Both the position numbers and the translations under genes were made by a program. From CALISC01 sp963542545 (GTDB lineage Bacteria > Bacillota_I > Bacilli_A > Acholeplasmatales > Acholeplasmataceae), in NCBI GenBank assembly GCA_963542545.1, contig CAUTWO010000001.1, positions 111,430 to 175,429 on the forward strand: a stretch of 64,000 nucleotides of DNA, in the 5' to 3' direction. Positions 1 through 7,255 of the stretch are shown here, piece after piece. The notes under the pieces are model-generated. The model ran no database searches. It was not told the DNA's origin and was given only the letters and a program-made list of their open reading frames with translations. The number at the start of each line of letters is the position of its first letter. Positions within the stretch are counted from its first letter, which is position 1.

Positions 1-299
1 TTAAAGTAAATCAGTAAGTTTTCAAGTTCGTATTCTGAGTAAATTCTAAACCAAGAAAGACGGTAGTTTAACTCAGATGCCAAAGACTGCAGTTTTTGTC
101 TTGTTTTGACAACATAAGGAAATAGCACATCTTTAAGTAGACGGATACGCCTAACTCTGGCAATTCCGGTAATATTTTGACTAAAGAAAAATTCAAGGAT
201 TTTTTTAGGCTCTAGTTTTGCTAAACTTTGAGTAAGTTCGCTAACTGGATACTCTTTGTTTTTTAAAGAAATATTGTCTGATAATCTAAATTGGGGCAT
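1..299 (-). CDS. hypothetical protein, C-terminus beyond window edge
   Basis: An open frame of 99 codons starts at ATG 299 and runs off the left edge without a stop. It begins MPQFRLSDNISLKNKEYPVS and is basic in the middle (ARVRRIRLLK). A GAGAGG ribosome binding site lies just upstream, and a good promoter sits at 332-359, so the gene appears to be transcribed separately from miaB. I recognise no family. In related bacteria mutS or ricA often follows miaB, but this sequence resembles neither. I see no signal peptide or membrane segment. That it is a real gene is fairly likely; its function is unknown. Confidence 0.6.
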   Translation of the reverse strand, partial: MPQFRLSDNISLKNKEYPVSELTQSLAKLEPKKILEFFFSQNITGIARVRRIRLLKDVLFPYVVKTRQKLQSLASELNYRLSWFRIYSEYELENLLIYF

Positions 300-331
300 A
301 TTGACCTCTCGCGCATTTCGCTAACACTTAT

Positions 332-359
332 ATTATATTTAATTATCAAATAAATACAA
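332..359 (-). promoter_or_regulatory. sigma-A-type promoter for the left-edge gene
   Basis: On the minus strand TTGTAT is followed after 16 bases by TATAAT, about 30 bases upstream of the start codon at 299. Confidence 0.6.
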
Positions 360-435
360 GCAGAAACAGTCTTTTTTTTAAAAAACACTGGGAAAACGCT
401 TCATAGAGCAAATTATATGCGAGACTTATATACCT

Positions 436-1884
436 TTACAGTTCTTCGCCAAACAAATGATAAGAGTTGGCTTTGGTGATTTTGACTTTAACAATTTTAC
501 CTATTTTGTCACTGCTGCCAACAAAGTTGACTAACTTGTTTTCCGCGCTATAACCCGAAAGTATCTCGCCATTTGAGCGAGAGTAGCCGTCTACTAATAC
601 CTCTAAAACTTTTCCAACATATCTTAAACTAGATTGTTTTGCGTAGTAAGAGGTTAGTTTATTTAGTCTAGCGAGTCTTTCTTTCTTAACCTCGAGTGGG
701 GTGTCATCTTTGAATTTAGAGGCGGGTGTTCCTTCGCGAGGCGAAAAAATAAAAGTAAAGGCTCCGTCGTATTCAACTGCTTTAACTAAATCCAAAGTGT
801 CTTGAAAATCACTTTCTGTCTCTCCTGGAAACGCAACTATGATGTCAGTAGTTACTGTGACTTCTGGTCTAAGCGCTTTAATTGCATTAATCTTTTCAAG
901 ATACAGTTCTTTTGTGTAGTGTCTGTTCATTCGCCTTAAAACTGTGTTTGAACCGGATTGTACAGGAAGATGCAAATAAGGCATGACTTGCTTAAGTTCA
1001 GTGATTGCTTTGATGCAAATCTCGTCAATGTCGCGAGGATAGGAAGTCATGAAGCGAATACGCGGGATTTTGGTTTTAGCCAAGTCAAAAAGTAGATGTC
1101 CAAAAGTATACTCACGGTCTTTAAAATCACGGCCATAGGAGTTTACGTTTTGGCCAAGTAAGGTAACTTCCATGTATCCGCGCTCTACAAGCGCCTGGAC
1201 TTCCGAAATTATTTCAATTGGTTCGCGACTACGCTCCTTGCCGCGAGTATAGGGAACTATACAAAACGTGCAAAACTCATCACATCCGTACATTATGTTT
1301 ACAAATGCTTTATGCGCGAACTTATGAGTTTGGGGTAAATTTTCAACTATCTCTCCCTGAATTGAGTAAACTTCTACTACTCTTTCTTTAGAAAGTACAG
1401 CAGTTTTAATGTATTCAGGTAAGCGATAGATGTTGTGCGTTCCAAAAACTATGTCTAGTTCTGGTACTTTTTTTAAAATGCGTTCAATAGTTTTAGGTTC
1501 TTGCGTCATACACCCGCACATTCCAATAATTAAATCAGGGTTATGCCGTTTAAACTTAATAATACGGCCAAGTTCAGACCAGGCCTTGGTCTCGGCAGTT
1601 TCCCTGATTGCACAAGTGTTAATTATATAGACATCGGTTTCTTCTAAAGCTTGTGCTTTAGTGAAACCCATGTGCTCAAGGATTCCCGAAATTACTTCTG
1701 AGTCTACTTCGTTTGACTGACAACCGTGGGTTGAGACCATGAATTTCTTTAAATGACCAAATGTCTTTAAGTCAGGATCAAGTAAAAAAACTGTACTTTC
1801 GGTTTCTTCAAAAGTACGGCGCCTCGCTTGATTTAAGTCAGGGCGAAAATATTTAAGTAGTTCCTCTTCGGTTAGTTTAGCCAT
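436..1884 (-). CDS. miaB: tRNA-2-methylthio-N6-dimethylallyladenosine synthase MiaB
   Basis: Radical-SAM methylthiotransferase that adds a 2-methylthio group to i6A37 of tRNAs reading UNN codons. The 482-residue protein has the expected order: an N-terminal UPF0004 domain with the first cluster cysteines (STHGCQSN, INTCA, GMCGC), the radical-SAM motif in YGCDEFCTFCIVPYTRG (CxxxCxxC), and a C-terminal TRAM domain. An N-terminal extension of about 45 residues precedes the first cluster region, as is common in Bacillota MiaB. The ymdB stop lies 15 bases upstream, and rny-ymdB-miaB is a conserved order in Bacillota. No clear Shine-Dalgarno sequence precedes the ATG. Start and function are well supported. 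Confidence 0.95.
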   Translation of the reverse strand: MAKLTEEELLKYFRPDLNQARRRTFEETESTVFLLDPDLKTFGHLKKFMVSTHGCQSNEVDSEVISGILEHMGFTKAQALEETDVYIINTCAIRETAETKAWSELGRIIKFKRHNPDLIIGMCGCMTQEPKTIERILKKVPELDIVFGTHNIYRLPEYIKTAVLSKERVVEVYSIQGEIVENLPQTHKFAHKAFVNIMYGCDEFCTFCIVPYTRGKERSREPIEIISEVQALVERGYMEVTLLGQNVNSYGRDFKDREYTFGHLLFDLAKTKIPRIRFMTSYPRDIDEICIKAITELKQVMPYLHLPVQSGSNTVLRRMNRHYTKELYLEKINAIKALRPEVTVTTDIIVAFPGETESDFQDTLDLVKAVEYDGAFTFIFSPREGTPASKFKDDTPLEVKKERLARLNKLTSYYAKQSSLRYVGKVLEVLVDGYSRSNGEILSGYSAENKLVNFVGSSDKIGKIVKVKITKANSYHLFGEEL

Positions 1885-1899
1885 TTTTCAAAAAAATAT

Positions 1900-2661
1900 T
1901 TACTGTTCGTAGATTTGGATACGTTTAATTTCTTTTTTAGAAAAATCCATTAAAGTTGCGTTTAAATAGCATCTGCCTTCAGCGGTTTTGGCTTTTTCTG
2001 AAAACCCGTTTAAGTTTCTTTCAATCACGGTTGTTGGCTCAACTCCTATGCAAGAGTTTACTACACCGCACATACCAGTGTCAGTTTGATAAAGTGTACC
2101 TTTAGGAAGTACTCTTTCGTCAGCGGTTGGAACATGCGTGTGGGTACCGCAAATTCCAGAAACTCGCCCGTCAAAATGCAGGGCAAACGCGAGTTTTTCA
2201 GAAGTAGCCTCACCGTGGAAATCAATAAAAACATAATCTGCTTCGTTTTTTGCCAATATTTCTTCAACTGCTTTAATTGGGTTGTCTAAAGAAATATTTA
2301 TAAAAACTCGACCCATTACATTAATAATAAGCAATTTTTTGTCGTTGAACTTAACTAGTTTATAGCCAACTCCAGGCACATCTCCGTAATTGCAAGGTCT
2401 AATAATTTGTGCGTTTGGGTCATTTAAAATAGGAAAAATTTCGCGCTTATCAAAAGCGTGGTTACCCAAAGTTACAAAATTAATACCTACTTTCATGTAG
2501 GCTTTATAGTGCTCTGGCGAGATGCCAAGTCCGTGTGTGGTGTTTTCACCATTTACCACAATAAAGTTAGGTTTATAGGTTTGCTTGATTTCAGATAGTT
2601 TAGAAAATAAAAATCTACGGCCTTCTTTGCCAAAAACATCGCCAATAAATAGTAATTTCAT
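1900..2661 (-). CDS. ymdB: YmdB-family metallophosphoesterase (2',3'-cAMP phosphodiesterase type)
   Basis: 253 residues, a typical length for the TIGR00282/YmdB family. Metal-binding motifs are visible in order: FIGDVFGKEGRR at the N-terminus, VNGENTTHGLG, LGNHAFDKREI, DFHGEATSEK and GTHTHVPTAD. In Bacillus YmdB hydrolyses 2',3'-cAMP and influences biofilm and motility decisions, and it is encoded beside RNase Y as here. A hairpin at 2733-2775 separates it from rny, so it may be expressed partly independently. The family assignment is secure; the physiological role in this organism is inferred. Confidence 0.93.
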   Translation of the reverse strand: MKLLFIGDVFGKEGRRFLFSKLSEIKQTYKPNFIVVNGENTTHGLGISPEHYKAYMKVGINFVTLGNHAFDKREIFPILNDPNAQIIRPCNYGDVPGVGYKLVKFNDKKLLIINVMGRVFINISLDNPIKAVEEILAKNEADYVFIDFHGEATSEKLAFALHFDGRVSGICGTHTHVPTADERVLPKGTLYQTDTGMCGVVNSCIGVEPTTVIERNLNGFSEKAKTAEGRCYLNATLMDFSKKEIKRIQIYEQ

Positions 2662-2732
2662 CTCTTAATGCGCCCTCGTTTCTATACCTTAATTATAAAG
2701 GGTTTGTCTTAAAAATAGTTAAACCTAAATAA

Positions 2733-2775
2733 AAATAGGTTTGACTTATTTAAAGTAAATAAATCAAACCTATTT
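2733..2775 (-). terminator. hairpin terminator after rny
   Basis: Arms AAATAGGTTTGA and TCAAACCTATTT (12 bp) enclose further A-T pairing (TTATTTA/TAAATAA). A T-rich run follows on the minus strand. It lies between rny and ymdB and may attenuate transcription between them. Confidence 0.65.
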
Positions 2776-2806
2776 AAATGATTTTAAAAAGTTTTTAAGT
2801 TAACGC

Positions 2807-4369
2807 TTATTTAGCAAAATCAGTAACTCTGGTTTCACGAATTAAAGTAATTTTAACGGTTCCTGGATACTGCATTTCGTTTTCAATGCGTTCTTTGATG
2901 TTTCTCGCAATTAGTGCCATTTCTTTGTCAAACACTTGATCTGGTTTAACCATAACTCTAATTTCTCTACCTGCTTGAATTGCGTAGGCTTTTTTCACGC
3001 CTTGGAAAGAGTTAGCAATTTCTTCAAGTTGAGCTAAGCGTTTAATGTAGTTTTCAGAAGACTCGTTGCGGGCACCTGGACGAGAGGCAGAAATAGCGTC
3101 GGCAGCAGCTACTAATACAGCGATTACCGATTTTGCTTCGCGGTCCCCGTGGTGTGAAGAAATTGCGTCTATAACTTCTGGTGCTTCTTTGTAGCGCTGT
3201 GCTAGTTTAACGCCGATTTCTACGTGTGAACCTTCCATCTCGTGATCAATTGCCTTGCCGATGTCGTGAAGTAGACCGGCTCTGCGGGCAATGTATTCGT
3301 TTTCACCAAGTTCAGCGGCTAACTTACCTGCTAAAAACCCAACTTCCATACTATGTTTAAGGACATTTTGCCCAAAACTTGTACGGAAAGCCATGCGACC
3401 AACAATGCGAATTAAATCTAGGTTCATCTTACCGATTTCCATTTGGAAAACCGCGTCTTCCCCGGCCTGAAATACATAGTCGTCAACTTCTTTTTGAGCC
3501 TTTTCAACTAACTCCTCAATTCGCTGTGGATGAATTCTACCATCTTGAATTAACGCAGTTAGTGCTTTTTTAGCAACTTCTCTTCGAATCGGGTCAAATC
3601 CAGACAAGACAACAGCGTTTGGTGTGTCGTCAATTACCACGTCAACTCCAGTTAAAGCTTCAAACGCGCGAATGTTTCTACCTTCTTTTCCAATAATTCT
3701 TCCTTTAATTGAGTCATCTTGGAAGTTTACCACAGAAATTGTGTGGTCAGCAGTAGCGTCAGAAGCATACTTTTGCATAGCGATTGCCAAAATACCTTTA
3801 GCCTTGCGTTCTGCTTCAAGTTGAGCGCGTTCCTCAGATTCACGAATGTAGGCACTCATTTCGTGTTGCATCTTGTTTTCAAGGTCTTGCATAATTTCGG
3901 CTTTTGCTTGGTCTTTAGAAAGACCAGCAACACGTTCAAGTTCATGCTCAGCCTCAGTAATTTTTTCTTCAACTTTTGCGTGTTTTTCATCAAGTTCAAG
4001 TTGTTTTTGTTGAATGTTTTTATCTTTATCGTCAATAGACTGCTCACGTTTATCTAAATAAAGTGTGCGGTTATCTAAAGACTGCTCACGAGTAATTAAC
4101 TTATTTTCTTGTTCAGCAACTAGTTTAAGACGGCTATTAATGTTAGTCTCTGCGTCATGTTTTAAACTTTCAATATTACTACGTCCTTGTTGTAAGTATT
4201 CTTTTTTTAAGCGATCAGCTTCTTTTTCGCCTTCGCTAATAATCTTTTCAAAAGTAAATTTGGCTTTTTTTAGCCCCTTTTCATAAGTTATTTTTCTGAC
4301 AATATACCCAAGGATTGAACCAAGTATAATAGAGGTTAAACTCGCAAGCACTATAATTAGTGCAATCAT
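2807..4369 (-). CDS. rny: ribonuclease Y
   Basis: Membrane-anchored endoribonuclease that initiates mRNA decay in Bacillota. The 520 residues show the full family layout: one N-terminal transmembrane helix (residues 1-22), a long charged coiled coil (about 30-200), a KH domain with GRIIGKEGRNIRAFE (about 225), and an HD domain with LLHDIGKAIDHEMEGSH (about 365-385) holding the catalytic His-Asp pair. Length matches the family. A good promoter lies at 4416-4444 on the minus strand, and the gene is divergent from def. Confidence 0.97.
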   Translation of the reverse strand: MIALIIVLASLTSIILGSILGYIVRKITYEKGLKKAKFTFEKIISEGEKEADRLKKEYLQQGRSNIESLKHDAETNINSRLKLVAEQENKLITREQSLDNRTLYLDKREQSIDDKDKNIQQKQLELDEKHAKVEEKITEAEHELERVAGLSKDQAKAEIMQDLENKMQHEMSAYIRESEERAQLEAERKAKGILAIAMQKYASDATADHTISVVNFQDDSIKGRIIGKEGRNIRAFEALTGVDVVIDDTPNAVVLSGFDPIRREVAKKALTALIQDGRIHPQRIEELVEKAQKEVDDYVFQAGEDAVFQMEIGKMNLDLIRIVGRMAFRTSFGQNVLKHSMEVGFLAGKLAAELGENEYIARRAGLLHDIGKAIDHEMEGSHVEIGVKLAQRYKEAPEVIDAISSHHGDREAKSVIAVLVAAADAISASRPGARNESSENYIKRLAQLEEIANSFQGVKKAYAIQAGREIRVMVKPDQVFDKEMALIARNIKERIENEMQYPGTVKITLIRETRVTDFAK

Positions 4370-4415
4370 TTTATCCTCCAGACAGGGTTTTAAAATTTAC
4401 TCTGTCGCTAATTGA

Positions 4416-4444
4416 ATTATAGGCAACTCACCCACAAAAGTCAA
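4416..4444 (-). promoter_or_regulatory. sigma-A-type promoter for rny
   Basis: On the minus strand TTGACT, a 17-base spacer, then TATAAT: close to consensus. The implied rny leader is about 40 bases. The rest of the rny-def divergent region (4370-4642) is AT-rich, and I see no gene in it. Confidence 0.8.
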
Positions 4445-4642
4445 ATCGTTTTTTAAGTTAAACTATGCTAAAATACACCTAAAGGAACTATGTTTTTAAA
4501 TGTTTTTTCAAAGAAAAACGTGTATTTTTAACGTATATTTTGCTTATTTAGACAACTTAATTAAAAAAATAGTATAAATTAAAATTAGTTAAAATAACAC
4601 ATGAAATAAAATAAACTTTTAAAATAAACGAGGTAAATATTT

Positions 4643-5260
4643 ATGATTTTGATGAACAATATAATTGACGAAAGTAACGCAAATATCCACAAAAAATGTA
4701 TAGAGTGCAGATTACCGCTTTCTTTTAAAGACAAGCGTTTAGCCAAAGAACTAATTGAATACGTAAGAAACTCAATAACTCCTGAAATTAGAGACCGCTT
4801 TAATTTACGTGAAGCCGTTGGGCTAGCGGCTCCACAAATCAATGTTTTAAAACAAATGTTCGCGATTTACTTTTACGACATTGACGAAACTTTTTATAAC
4901 TTTGTTGCGGTTAACCCAGAAATTATTGAAGTCAGTAAAGAACTTATTTATTTACCAGAAGGCGAAGGTTGTTTGAGTGTCAACCGAGAAACTGATAACC
5001 TGCTGACCCCTAGACACAAAGAAATTACCGCTAGATTTTTAAAAATTGTAGAAGGCGAAAAGCCGATTTGGGTCACCCAAACCTTTAAAGACTATCCAGC
5101 GATTGTGTTTCAACACGAGTATGACCACCTTCAGGGCACATTATTTGCCGACAAAATGTTTAAAGAACTACCAGACGCTAAACCTGTTTTTGATTTAGAT
5201 AAAATCAGAGCAGAGTATCAAGCCAAAGTAGATGCCGTAAATACAAAAGAAATAAAATAA
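4643..5260 (+). CDS. def: peptide deformylase
   Basis: Removes the formyl group from the initiator methionine of nascent proteins. All three metal-site motifs are present: GLAAPQ (motif 1), EGCLSV (motif 2, with the Cys ligand) and QHEYDHLQG (motif 3, HExxH type, two His ligands and the catalytic Glu). At 205 residues it is the longer, Gram-positive (type 2) form. A GAGG sequence lies about 10 bases before ATG 4643; an alternative ATG is three codons in. The next gene starts 8 bases after the stop, so the two are probably co-transcribed. Confidence 0.95.
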   Translation: MILMNNIIDESNANIHKKCIECRLPLSFKDKRLAKELIEYVRNSITPEIRDRFNLREAVGLAAPQINVLKQMFAIYFYDIDETFYNFVAVNPEIIEVSKELIYLPEGEGCLSVNRETDNLLTPRHKEITARFLKIVEGEKPIWVTQTFKDYPAIVFQHEYDHLQGTLFADKMFKELPDAKPVFDLDKIRAEYQAKVDAVNTKEIK

Positions 5261-5268
5261 AGGCGTAG

Positions 5269-7119
5269 ATGGCAAAAATTTCTAAAACTAATTTCTTAAA
5301 CTGCATGCGTTGCCCACGCTACGTGGCCCTGGAAAAACTTAGATACGAAAAAGGCGAGGCGGTGGTTGCTTTTGACCCCAATGCTACAATTCAAGATTTT
5401 TTATCCGAAGAGACAAACGCGAAAAAACAAGAAATTTTGGCGCACATGTATGAAGTTGTTGAAAACGAAGGCGGAGATTTAGAAGAAGTATTTGTACCTG
5501 ACTTAAACAAAAGCATCACCCTTGACCTTTACATGGATGACTTTAAACAAATTGAGGTCTTGGCAGCAGAACGTGTAGAAAAGCAATTTGGTGGTCAGGT
5601 AATTTTTGCAAAAGACACTAATCTACAAAAATACATTGCATTAGAGCAAGGCGACCACACTTACTTTTCTTTTTGCGATATTTTTCAAGAAGATGAAAAC
5701 GCTATTCGTATTTTTGAAGTTAAGGCCACAACTACAAATAAGTTTTTAACTAAACTAACTACCAAAAAAGATGGACCTGCTTTTATTTACAACGAAAAAA
5801 CCAAAATTATTGAAGATGTCATGTCAACCGAGAAAGCCAGAGCGAAAGTCACCACACGTTTTGACACAAGCGGAATTGGCCGAATTTCTTTTGACCTTGC
5901 TTACCAGCGCTATGTAGTTGAGCAAAGTAAGATTTTTAACAAGCCAGTTTACTATTATTTAGCAGTTTTAAACCACGAATATATCTATGACGGTAAAACC
6001 AACGAAAATGGTTCAAGAGTCTATGACCCCAACGCCATAATTTCTTTCATTGACTACAACGAAATTACAAAATGCCTGCAGCCAACTATAGAGTCAGAAA
6101 TTAAAAAAATAGAGCAAGCCATAGACCAAGCAGACGCCTCTAAAGTTAACTTTGGTGTACACTGTCAAAAAGGTAAAAACTTAGAGTGTCAATACTTTTC
6201 TTGTGTGTGCAGACACGACTGGCAAATTCCTGAAAAATACTCAATATTTGAATACATTGACCGCCACCACGGCTTTAAAAATAACACTGAAAAACTAGAA
6301 ATTGAAGACTTGGTTAACGAAGGTACGGTTAAAATGACCGATTTAGACGATGAATATTTAAATCGGGAAAAAAATAAAACTCAAAAATATTGTGTGCTTT
6401 CCGGCGAAGAGCACATTGACGAGACTTTAGTTAAAAAATATTTAGACGAAATCAAGTTTCCAATTTACCACCTAGACTTCGAGTCTACTAACTTTCCTTT
6501 ACCACGCTATGTTGGCGAAAAACCATATACCCAATCACTATTTCAGTTTTCAATCCACATAGAAAAAGAGTTTGGCAAATGCGATTTAAAAGCAGACAAC
6601 ATCTACTTTTTAAATAAAGACACCAAAACTGACTATCGCTATGAGTTTACTAAACTCATGCTTGAGACTATCAAACCAGATGGCGGTAGTGTGATGGTTT
6701 ACAACAAATCATTTGAAAACACCCGAATTAAGGAGTTAATGGAACTTTTTAAAGCAAATACTAAAATGGTAGAGGGCCTAAAAAATATTTTAGACAGAAT
6801 ATATGACTTAATGTATGTCTTTAAAGGAAAGAGTGCAGACAAACCAAAAGGTGGTCTCGCTTACTATCACCGTGATTTGTTTGGTTCTTACTCAATTAAA
6901 AAACTGCTTCCTGTTTTTACAGACCTTTCTTATAAAAACCTAGAAGTACAAAACGGACTAATGGCGGTTCAAGAATATTTGTCGTTTACTGAAAAAAAAG
7001 GACCTGATTACGAAAAATCTTATACTGCGCTTTTGGCATATTGTGGCCAGGACACCTACTCAATGCACTTGCTTTTAAAGGCGATTGCAAAAAAAGTAGG
7101 TTGGCAACCTAAAAAATAA
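5269..7119 (+). CDS. DUF2779 protein: Fe-S PD-(D/E)XK nuclease-like domain plus RNase H-fold exonuclease-like domain
   Basis: 616 residues. The N-terminal half looks like a Cas4/AddB-type nuclease: C12 and C15 near the start, a PD-(D/E)XK-like set (D137, then E150 and K152 in IFEVKATT), and a later cysteine group C299, C307, C312 and C314 (HCQKGKNLECQYFSCVC). These could together form an iron-sulfur cluster. The C-terminal half is the DUF2779 region with DEDD-exonuclease-like motifs: YHLDFEST (D403, E405), VYNKSFENTR, and a closing YCGQDT (D595). DUF2779 proteins are widespread in Mollicutes and some other bacteria with no settled function. It is 8 bases downstream of def and ends at a terminator. 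The domain reading is my inference from motifs; the family name is fairly sure. Confidence 0.75.
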   Translation: MAKISKTNFLNCMRCPRYVALEKLRYEKGEAVVAFDPNATIQDFLSEETNAKKQEILAHMYEVVENEGGDLEEVFVPDLNKSITLDLYMDDFKQIEVLAAERVEKQFGGQVIFAKDTNLQKYIALEQGDHTYFSFCDIFQEDENAIRIFEVKATTTNKFLTKLTTKKDGPAFIYNEKTKIIEDVMSTEKARAKVTTRFDTSGIGRISFDLAYQRYVVEQSKIFNKPVYYYLAVLNHEYIYDGKTNENGSRVYDPNAIISFIDYNEITKCLQPTIESEIKKIEQAIDQADASKVNFGVHCQKGKNLECQYFSCVCRHDWQIPEKYSIFEYIDRHHGFKNNTEKLEIEDLVNEGTVKMTDLDDEYLNREKNKTQKYCVLSGEEHIDETLVKKYLDEIKFPIYHLDFESTNFPLPRYVGEKPYTQSLFQFSIHIEKEFGKCDLKADNIYFLNKDTKTDYRYEFTKLMLETIKPDGGSVMVYNKSFENTRIKELMELFKANTKMVEGLKNILDRIYDLMYVFKGKSADKPKGGLAYYHRDLFGSYSIKKLLPVFTDLSYKNLEVQNGLMAVQEYLSFTEKKGPDYEKSYTALLAYCGQDTYSMHLLLKAIAKKVGWQPKK

Positions 7120-7133
7120 ATTTTAAATCTTTT

Positions 7134-7163
7134 AAAAACCAATCATAGCAGATTGGTTTTTTT
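7134..7163 (+). terminator. rho-independent terminator
   Basis: AAAAACCAATC, loop ATAGCA, GATTGGTTTTT, then more T. It ends the def-DUF2779 unit. Confidence 0.85.
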
Positions 7164-7255
7164 ACTTTTTTAAAGTCAAGACACAAATTTACAAATAAGC
7201 AAGACTATTTTTAAGCAATTTATTTGTTCTGCATAAATATATACGCGGAGGAACA

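Noticed and set aside
3719..4057. 112-codon plus-strand frame opposite rny
   Set aside because: It is a shadow of the repetitive coiled-coil codons of rny, with no ribosome binding site or recognisable protein features.
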